Positions 12,898 through 21,904 of a DNA stretch of 64,000 nucleotides are shown here, one piece after another. Source of the DNA: Nannochloris sp. 'desiccata' (lineage: Eukaryota > Chlorophyta > Trebouxiophyceae > Chlorellales > Chlorellaceae); NCBI GenBank assembly GCA_019044685.2, contig JAGTXX020000011.1, forward strand, positions 496,001 through 560,000. The letters are read 5' to 3'. Each line of letters begins with the position of its first letter. Within the stretch, counting starts at the first letter, position 1. The position numbers and the translations under genes were made by a program. The notes below the pieces were generated by a model. It saw only the letters and a program-made list of their open reading frames with translations, was not told the DNA's origin and did not search any database.

Positions 12898-14911
12898 ATG
12901 CTTTCGAATTTGAATCGTGCCCTAAAAAGGAAGCAAACTGAAGCATTGCGTGCATTAAATGCAACGACAGCTTGTTCAATGTCGACGATTCATGGCGAGC
13001 CAGATCATATGGACTCCCCCATCAGGCCGAGCACTCCATGGGTCAGAAGTGTCATCTCCGGAGTAGATATGATGCGAAATACCAAGGTAAATAACGTCTA
13101 TTCTATTGAAATTATATTTATATATCTACTCATCACCGATAGATTTGCCAAAAATCCATCTTTTGAGCTGGAGCTGACACCCGCAACCATTTTTTCATCT
13201 CTCACCCTACACCGCCCCCCCCTCTTATTCTAAACCAAAAACCCTCCCTACTATTTTTTCATGATTGCAGTATAACAAAGGATTGGCATTTAACCATCAT
13301 GAACGTGATCGCCTCTACCTTCGCGGTCTCCTCCCACCCGCAGTCCTTAGCCAAGAAATTCAAGCAGAGCGTGTTATACTCAACATTCGAAACATGCCCG
13401 ACAACATTCAAAAAGTAACCTACCTCTTATCCCTTCAAGAACGTAACGAACGTCTTTTCTTCCACGTTCTCCAACACCACGTCGAGGAACTTTCCCAGCT
13501 ATTGCAATATCCTGCTATTGGAGAGTACTGTAGGGAATATTCACTTATGTTCCGTTCGCTCCCTCGGGGCCTTTATTTGTCCCTGGAAGATAAAGGACAC
13601 GTCAGCACGATCATTAAAAATTGGCCTGAACGACGGGTCAAAGCAATATGCCTAACAGATGGTGAAGCGGTGGGCACTCTAGGAGATTTAGGCGTCCAAG
13701 CAATTGCAGCTCCAATTTCTCGGTTAGCTTTATTCACCGCTCTGGGTGGTGTTGACCCTTCAACCTGCCTTCCTGTTACGATTGACAACGGCACAGAGCG
13801 GGAGGAGTTACTTTCTGATCCGTTATATGTCGGTGTACATCATAGAAGGGTACGGGATGACGCATACTTTGAAATATTAGAAGAATTCTTCACAGCTGTA
13901 CGACGTCGTTTTGGCGCTTCAGTATTAATCGATTTGGAAGGAATGAGCTGGGCAAATCAAACGAAGATTTTAAGTACATACCGTGGAACGTTCCCTGTAT
14001 ACAGTGATACCCATTATGGCTTACCTACTCTTGCTTTAGCTGCAATCATGGCTGCCCAGCCTGCAACGAAACTTCCTCTTGGCGCCAATAGATTCCTTCT
14101 TGTTGGAGAAAGCGCAGCGCTGTGTACAGTCGCAGAATTGATTGAGGATGCTATTCAAAGAGATAGTCGAGGTGGAACTGTCCTTGAAGCGAGACAAGCT
14201 ATTCATTTAGTCGATTCAAAGGGGCTTGTTGTCCGTAGCAGAGCAGACGCTGAAGATTTAGAAGATCACAAATTGCCTTATATTCAAGATATAAACGCTG
14301 CAGAATGCCCTGATTTACTTTCTGCGATCAAACACATCAAACCAACCGTTCTCATTGGTCTTTCTGACGGTGCACCTCCTCATGCATTCACAAAGGAGAT
14401 CTTAGAAGCCTTGGCGGAGAACTGTGAGCGACCTGTGATCTTACCAATGTCCTTGCACACAGCTGATGGAGTTGAAGGTGGGGGTGAGGTTTCTGCCATT
14501 GATGCGTATACATGGACAAAGGGTAAATGTTTCTTTGCTGATAGACACACTACGGGAGAGATTACTGTGCCAGGTATGCCAGAGCCAACCCTGGTCACTT
14601 CGTTAAACACCGCCCACATATTCCCAGGTGTTGGACTTGGGGCTTTAATGTCGAGATCCACCAGATTACGTGAAGAGATGTTTGTAGAGGTGGCAAAAAC
14701 GTTGTCACGGCTTGTTTCTGAAGAGGAAGTGCATAGGGGGGCCTTAATGCCGCCAATATCACATGCTAGGGACGTGGCTGCACATGTGGCTGCTACCTTG
14801 GCCCATAAGGCATATCAAGCTGGAGTGGCTTCAGAGTTACCGAAGCCTCATGATATGTTGGAGAAAGCGTACCATTGGATGTATGACCCCAAATATAAGA
14901 GATATAAGTAG
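12898..14911 (+). CDS. Malic-enzyme-family protein with degenerate active site (probable pseudoenzyme)
   Basis: Two exons (12898..13086 and 13271..14911) encode 609 residues. The join gives GVDMMRNTKYNKGLAF, a classic malic enzyme entry. The fold signatures continue along the whole length: YLRGLLPPA, GLYLSLEDKGHV, TDGEAVGTLGDLG, TCLPVTIDNGT and HIFPGVGLGAL. The N-terminus is basic and could be a mitochondrial presequence. By alignment from memory with human ME2, the catalytic residues are replaced. Lys183 is Arg214, Arg165 is Ala196, Asp256 is Gly287, Asp279 is Thr310 and Asn421 is Leu458; only Glu255 (Glu286) and the general-acid Tyr (~Tyr153) remain. The GxGxxG dinucleotide motif reads GESAALC. 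The frame is full length without stops, so the protein appears maintained but unlikely to decarboxylate malate. The fold assignment is firm; inactivity is inferred. Confidence 0.88.
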
Positions 14912-15192
14912 AACTACATTTCTTATGTTTATTATTTCCGCCGTACTTTGCATTTGCACCCTTGTCCCTTGCATCTATTTTCCTTTTTGACATCCAGTTG
15001 TATCCCTATTTCCTCTCTGGTAAATAAGCGATGTTTAGCTCGTAATAACAACCCCTTTTATTCAAAGAAAGGCATTAAAAAAATTAAATATCGTTATTGG
15101 GGCTCTATAATTAATTAATCGTCACACAGCAAGGAGCACAAATAAAACCATTACAGTTAGCGAGCAGCCAACGAATAATTTATGCATCATCT

Positions 15193-16082
15193 TTAAGACC
15201 GTTTCGCGGCATTTCCACCACTGTTCATTCTCGTCATACTATCCCTCACAATATCCATGGACAATCTCTTCCCTCCTCTCTTAGCTCTCTCCACTGTATC
15301 AGGCGATGGCGGAAATTTGGAGCTCAATTCCTTCAATACCGGCAGCGTCATATATGAGATGATACCTGGGTTTCTTTGTACTAGAGAATGCCATTCTTCG
15401 GGGTTAATTTTACCATCTCCCACCAGATCGATTTCTTTCACTGTATCTTCCACTATTCGATTTAAAGCTTCTTCATCTAGATGGATGTCGGGGTTATCAG
15501 CCATCACAGCAACTAAAAAACGTTTAATTTCTGGCGGTTCAATGGCTCCAGAGCTATCAATATCGTATATTCGGAAGGCAACTGTAGAGAGAGAAAGGCG
15601 ATTGTGCTACTATTTAGAGAACCTTAGTTAGAAAAAAGGCAAAAAAAAGAGAAACAGGCGGACTTTTGGGGGAAATCGAATATCTATCGATATCTATTTT
15701 TTGTTTTTGTTTTTTTGTGTTTTAACAACTCACATTTAGACTTCTCTTCTAATGGTGCGTTGGGATGGAACACTGATAATGATCTCACAAACTCTCCAAA
15801 CTCAATAACGTTGTTTCCCTTAATATCAAATAACTCGAAAACTCTATCGACGAATAAATTATCTTTATGCGCTTTAAACAAAGCCCAGGCCAGCTCGTCT
15901 TTATGGATGAATCCATCATGGTGCAGTTCGTTACTAAGTTTATCGTAGAGTTCTCGAAGAGCACCGATTTCGTCAGGGCCGAAATTTGTTTCCTTGGCAA
16001 GCATGGCGGTGCCGTCTGGATCAGGTTGTGAAGCTTGGCGAGGCGTTGAAATCTCTGCCGGCTTGCTACTTCCACAACCCAT
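15193..16082 (-). CDS. Calcineurin B-like (CBL) calcium sensor
   Basis: Two exons, complement(15734..16082) and complement(15193..15581), encode 245 residues; the phase-1 join yields KSKFAFRIYD. CBL proteins bind calcium and recruit CIPK kinases to membranes. The N-terminus MGCGSSKP has Gly2 for myristoylation and Cys3 for palmitoylation. Four EF-hands are visible. EF1 has the CBL-type extended loop (SNELHHDGFIHKDE). EF2 (DIKGNNVIEFGE) and EF3 (DIDSSGAIEPPE) look canonical. EF4 (DLVGDGKINPEE) has Val at loop position 3, which should weaken binding. MTLPVLKELSSKFPPSP near the end corresponds to the FPSF motif phosphorylated by CIPKs. About 25 extra residues follow. No CIPK gene is in this window. 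Confidence 0.9.
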
Positions 16083-16438
16083 AATAGTAACTATCCGCTA
16101 TTCAAAAGACGGAAGGGTGTCGTGTTAAATAGCGTTAATGGAGAGAGGCTTGGTAGTTTTACCAGCCTAAAATTACTTGAAATGCTGCTTGCAATATGCA
16201 ATTATACGCAGCTTATCGCTCTCTTGTTTGAAATTTCCTATTTTCTATGAAATTAATAATGCCAATAACAAGAGCTGCGAGGCTTTTATTACTTCTTAGT
16301 CAGCATCTTTCAAAAAAAAAAACTCGCATCATTTTTGGTCCCGTGTGTCCACCTCCATTTATGGGAGGTTTTGCCTCCTTATGCTCTATTCCCGTTGTTT
16401 TTATTTATCACTCGGCCTTTTAACCTCATCTTTTGAGC
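16083..16438. promoter_or_regulatory. Divergent promoter region between CBL and formiminotransferase genes
   Basis: A 356-bp AT-rich spacer with a short poly(A) run near 16311 separates two divergent starts. No specific element is recognised. Confidence 0.35.
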
Positions 16439-17484
16439 ATGATATTGCGTAACATCGTGCCAATGGCTCAAAAATTGTGTTTTAGATCACATGCGTTTAT
16501 CACTGCACAGTCCAACTTACTTCTAGGTACGCACTTAATGTCCATCTTTTGCCCTCAAAATGCAGGTAAAATAACACGAAATTCGATCTACTGTCTGCAG
16601 CGTGCAATGTGTATATCAGCGAAGGACAGAGTTCAGATGTGATTTCTCGATTACAGACCGTCGCCTCCACAGCCACCCCTGTCACCTCCCTCGCCAATGT
16701 ATTCATCGACCGCCCATACAACCGCAGCAATTTTACCTTGATCAGTAGACATTCTGATGCACTCGCAGAAGCAGTAGTGAGCTTATCCCTAGCAGCTCTT
16801 TCTGAAATAGATCTCGGACAGCACTCGGCAACTCACCCGAGGCTTGGAGTTGTTGATCACATCTCCTGTCACCCTCTCTCCCATGGAAAGAATCCCGTAG
16901 ATATGGACGCAGCAGCACTAACTGCACGTACTATAGCTCTGCAATTAGGAGAAAAGCACAGTCTTCCTAGTTATCTATACGGAAAAGCTCACCCAACTGA
17001 AATGCAGCTTGCTGATGTGAGACGGCAGTTGGGTTACTTCTCAGCGTCACAAACCCAAGGGCAAATCTGGGATGGTGCAATTGATTCTTCTAATATTAGA
17101 AAAGATTTACCTTTAGCGCCTGATTATGGTCCTGTCCTGGCGGATCCACGTGCTGGCGTGGCTTGTATTGGCGCGGTACCTTGGATTATTAATTTAAATG
17201 TACTGCTAGAAACTCATGATATGCCTGCTGCCCGTGCTGTGGCCAAAGCAGTGAGTCAACGTGGAGGTGGGATGCCTGGTGTACAAGCTATGGCGTTACA
17301 ACATGATGAAGGGATAGAGGTGGCTTGTAATTTGTTAGCTCCCAATGTAAATGGCCCGGCGGCGGTTGAAAAAGAGGTGCAGAGACTTGCTAATGAACGG
17401 GGGTTGCTCGTGAAGAGAGCGTACTGCACTGGGAGGAACGTTGAAGAAATGATCAAACTAGCTGAGGAAATACTTACGGATTGA
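16439..17484 (+). CDS. Glutamate formiminotransferase-domain protein
   Basis: Two exons (16439..16526 and 16601..17484) encode 323 residues. The short intron (GTACGC...CTGCAG) joins in phase to give SNLLLACNVYISEGQ, matching the start of plant formiminotransferase-domain proteins. Both subdomains of the FT region of FTCD are present. The N-terminal part contains RPYNRSNFTL and HPRLGVVDHISCHPL; the C-terminal part contains IGAVPWIINLNVLL and VACNLLAP. FTCD transfers the formimino group from formiminoglutamate to tetrahydrofolate; the plant homologues lack the cyclodeaminase domain, as here. The ~25-residue basic leader before ACNVYISEG could direct the protein to an organelle. The substrate is inferred from the family. 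Confidence 0.85.
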
Positions 17485-17740
17485 TATAGTATCTAATTTA
17501 TTAAATTTATTTAAAAAAGTTGCCGACGGAGCAATGAAAGAAATGAAATATATCATGACAAAAATTGTCAAAAAAGAAATCTAGATAGTAGTAATACAAC
17601 TTTTAATTCAACAGCATACATAACAGAGACACAAAAGTAGGGCTATATATTGATTTATTCATATGTGCAGTAGTCGAATAAAAGATAATTTTGGGTGGAT
17701 GATACAAATACCAATCAATCATAATAAGATTCTTCTTACT

Positions 17741-20700
17741 CTACAAAATTGCCGTCAATGACACTGGCCAGCCATATCGCCGCTGCACTCGATTCTGTAA
17801 CTTCTGTATGACCGCTTCTGTAGCATTAAAAAAGCTTGGGTATTTCTTTCCAATGCGTTTTAAAGACATCAGCAGCTTCCTTGTTCCCTCCAGGTCGTGA
17901 GAAATAAAATTCTTGCCTCCTCGAGAAATAGCAGCCATCACCACGTGTGGCAGCAGCAGCAGAAATTCATTCGATTGAGTGATAGATTGTGTCGATTGAC
18001 TAGGCTGAGACTGGCTAGGTATATCTAATTCGTTTATTTCTTCAATTGCAGCAGACAGTGATTCTAATATCTCTGCAACTGTAGCACCACCACCACCACC
18101 AGCTGCATTGCTGTTGGCGTCGGCGTTGGCCAGTTGAACCAAAGCTTCTACTGCAGGAGGCAATTCAGCCCGCTCAAGCCCCTGAAGGATCTTCTCTATG
18201 TTTTCATCTTCGTCATCAAGCGAGGCACCTTCAACTTGAGCAGCTTGCAGGTCTTCTAATTGTTGCCGTTGCCGAGAAGCTTCTGCTGCTGCTGTCCTTG
18301 CCTCTACAGCTTTCCGTGCACCACTAGTAGCTGCTTTGGATTTTCTCGAAGGGAAAGGCTGTAGCTGGCGGAGGACTTCATCTTGAAGTTCACGCGGGAG
18401 CTCGTGCAGTACACTAGGGTCGATTTGCGACAACGTAATATTTAAACTGCTTTGGCGTCGGTTAGAAGGAAATATCGGACCAGACATTGGACCATTCTTT
18501 GGCTTCACAAATGCATCAAGACGACGCAACTTTGAATCATGCTGTGCTGCTTTAGAGACTCCAGGAGCATGCTTTGGAGGGGTGTGGTACTGGCGGTGAT
18601 GCTGGCGAAGACCATTGCCGGTAGCAGGGGCAGTGGTGTCTGTAGTTCTAATTGAAGGCTTCATTCCGTAAGCGGTCTCTAATTCTCGTCTTAATTGTAA
18701 TGGTAAAGCATCAAGTACGGATTTATCGATTTGAGAAAATGCAGGCAAAGGCTCAATACCAGCTGAGAAAATAGATTTATTACTGCCACTGGGCTCCTGC
18801 ACAGCAGGCACAGCAGCGGCAGCAGGGGGTGCTGCTGGTGGCGGTTTTCGGGAAATATCACTGCCACCACCAGCAGTATTATTACTACGATTACGAGCAC
18901 TATTTTGTCTAGTACGAGGCAGTCTAGATACTAATTCTTTCTGCAATTGATACGGCAATGTTGCCAGTTCATCAGCGTCAATCTGAGTTAAAGAAAACCC
19001 TTCATATTTAGCCAGCAACTCTCGTCGGGCTGGTGGCTGTAAAACCCTCGCATTGCCTTCTTCGTATACTTCTTCGTGTTCTTGAAGCCTTGCCATACGG
19101 GGTGGTGGAGGTGGAGGTGGCATCATGTCTAACAAAGATGCTTGTTTGCCTCCATTAGGGCTTTTTCTCTTAGTACCTCGACCAGTAGGAGAAGGCAACG
19201 GGGAAGCACCAGGCGGCTGTTGTACGTTCGCACGTGACACGTCAGATTCACTATCCAGTTCCCATCCAACATCACTTGCCTCGCTTCCTTCGATCGCAGC
19301 TACATCGCCACCAGCAGAAGGACCATCAACAGCGGTTGCTCGTACCGCAGTTGCGACCGTCCCACCTCCTGTCACTGCAGCATCTATTCCACCACCACCA
19401 CCGCCACCATCAACCACACCATTCCCACCAGTATCTAATCTAGTAACAGCTAATCCCATGCCACGTATCTCATTAAACGGCACCCGCAGCATGCGCAGCA
19501 GCACCTTCCCTTCTCTTTCTAAATCCTCAGCAGCTGCTGTCATAGATGCCAAGGTCACACTCTTTGAAAGACTGTCACAGGCACCCATCCCTAGATACTT
19601 GACAGGTTCTGTCCATCCAGGTTTCTTTCGTTTTAGCTTTAAAGTAATAGTTCTACCATGAACACCACCTTGCTGCATCCTCGTGGCCACCTCCACAGCT
19701 AACGACGCCACGAATTTTCCAGGGTCCTCTGGAGTTTCAAATCGGACCCCCCAGTTGACTTCTGCACCGACACTACGCCGTGGTTTGGGACCTTCTACAC
19801 GGCGAGAGTCTCTTCCGTGAGCAAAGTCCCATAACAGGGCTCCAGCGTTGGCGCCAAGTCCTGACTGTAAAGTAGACTTTGAGCGAGAGTGTATATCAGC
19901 CACAGTAGTAATCCCAAGCTCTTCTAGTTTTCGTTTTGTAGACCATCCTACCCCAGGTAAATCTTCCACACTGAATTCAGCTAAAAATGGCAAAATAGAC
20001 GCAGCAGCAGTGGTTGTATTTTTCCCGGCACTTGTATCACAACACCTTGCCAAAAGATTAAAAACACCATTGGGTTTCGCTTTTCTAGTAGCTATTCGAG
20101 CAAGGAGTATATTTGGGCCAATTCCAGCACTTGCAGTACATTGTGTCGCTTTGAATATATCATTTCGGATAGAAGCTGCTATTGCTTCGGGATCTCCTAG
20201 TCCCGTAATATCTAGAAACGCCTCGTCACAAGATACTGGTTGTACCGCCTGGGTGTACTTCAAAAGAATCCGGTACACTTTTTCACTGACTACTTCATAC
20301 TTATCAAATTCATAAGGCACGACTATTATACCAGGACAAAGTTCTTTGGCACGTGAAATAAACATAGAAGCACCTACACCATGTTTTCTGGCCTCGTAAT
20401 TTGCAGAAGAGATTTCCCCACTACCACGTGCGCTATTTGAATGGCACACAGCGAGAGGTTTACCTTTGAACTCAGGGTGACCAGCTTCAGCAACGGATGC
20501 AAAGAAACAATCCATATCTAAATGCAAAATAACTCGTGTGCCATAACCACCACCACCACCACCGCCACCAAGAATATATGGTGCAGGTGCAGGGGCTTCT
20601 GTTGCTACAGACGACGCCATTAACGCTTCTAGTCTTGCTTTCCAAGTGCCTATAAAGTGAAGCCGTGATGCACGGTAGAAAGATTCTACGAAATGTGGGT

Positions 20701-21451
20701 CATCCTTAGAAGAACGAGGAGGGCCTTTGAGATTATCACAATCGGCTCGCATTTGAGCTGCAACTCCGTGTGCTGCAGCTAGCTCTGCTGGTGCGTAGGG
20801 TTTTTTGTCATTCTTATCGGCAGGCATTTGTCGGGTAGAAGTAGAAGGGCCGACAGCAGCAGCAGCAGCAGCAGCAGCAGGTTGAACATTTTCGTAACGT
20901 GGTGGTTGTGGTGGTTGAAATACTGCTGCCTCTGGCCCTGCTGCTCCTGCTGGTATGAAAGTGTCTTGGAGAGTCCGTTGCCCTGGCCCACCACGTAGCT
21001 GCCATAGCATGTACTCGGTTATCGGTAACAATTTCCCTGCCTTTATGCTTTCCACAATCCACTCTGGCCTCACAACAGGCGTAGGACTCCGCTCTTTTTC
21101 GAAATGCTTTACTTTTGCGTCAGGCAAGTTTGTGCAAATGATATGAGTGACAGTAGAGCGCGAGTAGTAGTTTTCGAAACGACCTCCGTGCGTTGCCATA
21201 ATCTGTTTAAGCTCTGAATGGCTAGGGGACGTCCAGCCATTGACATAAATGCCGACTCCTTGGAAGAGATTCGATTGCCTAGATACTGCAGGGTTTGCGT
21301 TGAATTGCTCGTGCAACTTCTGGTTTTTGTAGGCCATATAGTTTCCGAATGAGCCCCCATGGTGCTTGGGTTTGGGGTCCTGCTCTGCTTGCTCGTTTGA
21401 ACCATCTAAAACAGAACTGTTGATCATCGTTTCTGGAACTCGAGGATCCAT
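17741..21451 (-). CDS. REV1: DNA repair protein REV1 (Y-family dCMP transferase)
   Basis: A single exon encodes 1236 residues. REV1 inserts dCMP opposite abasic sites and scaffolds translesion synthesis. In order it has a BRCT domain at ~60-150 (GIYVNGWTSPS, HGGRFENY, VRPEWIVESIKAG), a Gly run near 295, and then the Y-family polymerase, with catalytic LHLDMDCFFASV and SCDEAFLDITG, fingers and thumb, and a little-finger domain to ~640. The disordered C-terminal half carries three ubiquitin-binding-motif-like repeats, each built on QID..L..LP..L..E (coding near 18970, 18710 and 18400). The last ~90 residues fit the REV1 C-terminal domain that binds REV7 and other polymerases. Catalytic carboxylates appear intact. 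Homopolymeric Gly, Ala and Pro tracts make it long for the family. Confidence 0.95.
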   Translation of the reverse strand: MDPRVPETMINSSVLDGSNEQAEQDPKPKHHGGSFGNYMAYKNQKLHEQFNANPAVSRQSNLFQGVGIYVNGWTSPSHSELKQIMATHGGRFENYYSRSTVTHIICTNLPDAKVKHFEKERSPTPVVRPEWIVESIKAGKLLPITEYMLWQLRGGPGQRTLQDTFIPAGAAGPEAAVFQPPQPPRYENVQPAAAAAAAAVGPSTSTRQMPADKNDKKPYAPAELAAAHGVAAQMRADCDNLKGPPRSSKDDPHFVESFYRASRLHFIGTWKARLEALMASSVATEAPAPAPYILGGGGGGGGYGTRVILHLDMDCFFASVAEAGHPEFKGKPLAVCHSNSARGSGEISSANYEARKHGVGASMFISRAKELCPGIIVVPYEFDKYEVVSEKVYRILLKYTQAVQPVSCDEAFLDITGLGDPEAIAASIRNDIFKATQCTASAGIGPNILLARIATRKAKPNGVFNLLARCCDTSAGKNTTTAAASILPFLAEFSVEDLPGVGWSTKRKLEELGITTVADIHSRSKSTLQSGLGANAGALLWDFAHGRDSRRVEGPKPRRSVGAEVNWGVRFETPEDPGKFVASLAVEVATRMQQGGVHGRTITLKLKRKKPGWTEPVKYLGMGACDSLSKSVTLASMTAAAEDLEREGKVLLRMLRVPFNEIRGMGLAVTRLDTGGNGVVDGGGGGGGIDAAVTGGGTVATAVRATAVDGPSAGGDVAAIEGSEASDVGWELDSESDVSRANVQQPPGASPLPSPTGRGTKRKSPNGGKQASLLDMMPPPPPPPRMARLQEHEEVYEEGNARVLQPPARRELLAKYEGFSLTQIDADELATLPYQLQKELVSRLPRTRQNSARNRSNNTAGGGSDISRKPPPAAPPAAAAVPAVQEPSGSNKSIFSAGIEPLPAFSQIDKSVLDALPLQLRRELETAYGMKPSIRTTDTTAPATGNGLRQHHRQYHTPPKHAPGVSKAAQHDSKLRRLDAFVKPKNGPMSGPIFPSNRRQSSLNITLSQIDPSVLHELPRELQDEVLRQLQPFPSRKSKAATSGARKAVEARTAAAEASRQRQQLEDLQAAQVEGASLDDEDENIEKILQGLERAELPPAVEALVQLANADANSNAAGGGGGATVAEILESLSAAIEEINELDIPSQSQPSQSTQSITQSNEFLLLLPHVVMAAISRGGKNFISHDLEGTRKLLMSLKRIGKKYPSFFNATEAVIQKLQNRVQRRYGWPVSLTAIL

Positions 21452-21904
21452 GGCCTCGAACTAGGCTCCCTACGCTCTAGACAATCGGGATAATCATGGT
21501 GTAATTTTTAAATTTGTTTCCAAGGCCCAGGGTGTTTTAAAATTTAAACTGAAAATAAATTTTTGGAATTAGGGTTCTTCCGGTTCTTTAGGGTCTTATT
21601 GCATTTAATTGCATTTTATTGCACCGTCGAAGGGCATTCCTTTTACCAATACATTTTAAAACTATTTGGTTTTTCAGGCATTTGCTAAGGTTAATAAGGA
21701 CCCTGAGGGTCACCCTCACAGAAAAATAGGGCAAGCCAAAAATATTATCACCCTGATGGAATCTCCAAACCTCTAATATCGAGGCAACAACCTTCTCTCT
21801 CCTCATTGTTTTACAAATTTCGCTAATATGTCAAAAGGATCTCTGGCACTGCTGCTGGAATAGATACAGCTCAATGACTTCAAAGGTGAATCGTGCTATT
21901 TTGA
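21452..21904. promoter_or_regulatory. Divergent spacer between REV1 and the repeat-protein gene
   Basis: A 453-bp AT-rich spacer contains runs such as ATTGCATTTAATTGCATTTTATTGC near 21600. It presumably holds both promoters. No gene is seen. Confidence 0.35.

Noticed and set aside
13265..13270. Non-ATG start of the long malic-enzyme-like frame
   Set aside because: The bases before 13271 are the intron acceptor; exon 1 at 12898 supplies the conserved N-terminal part.
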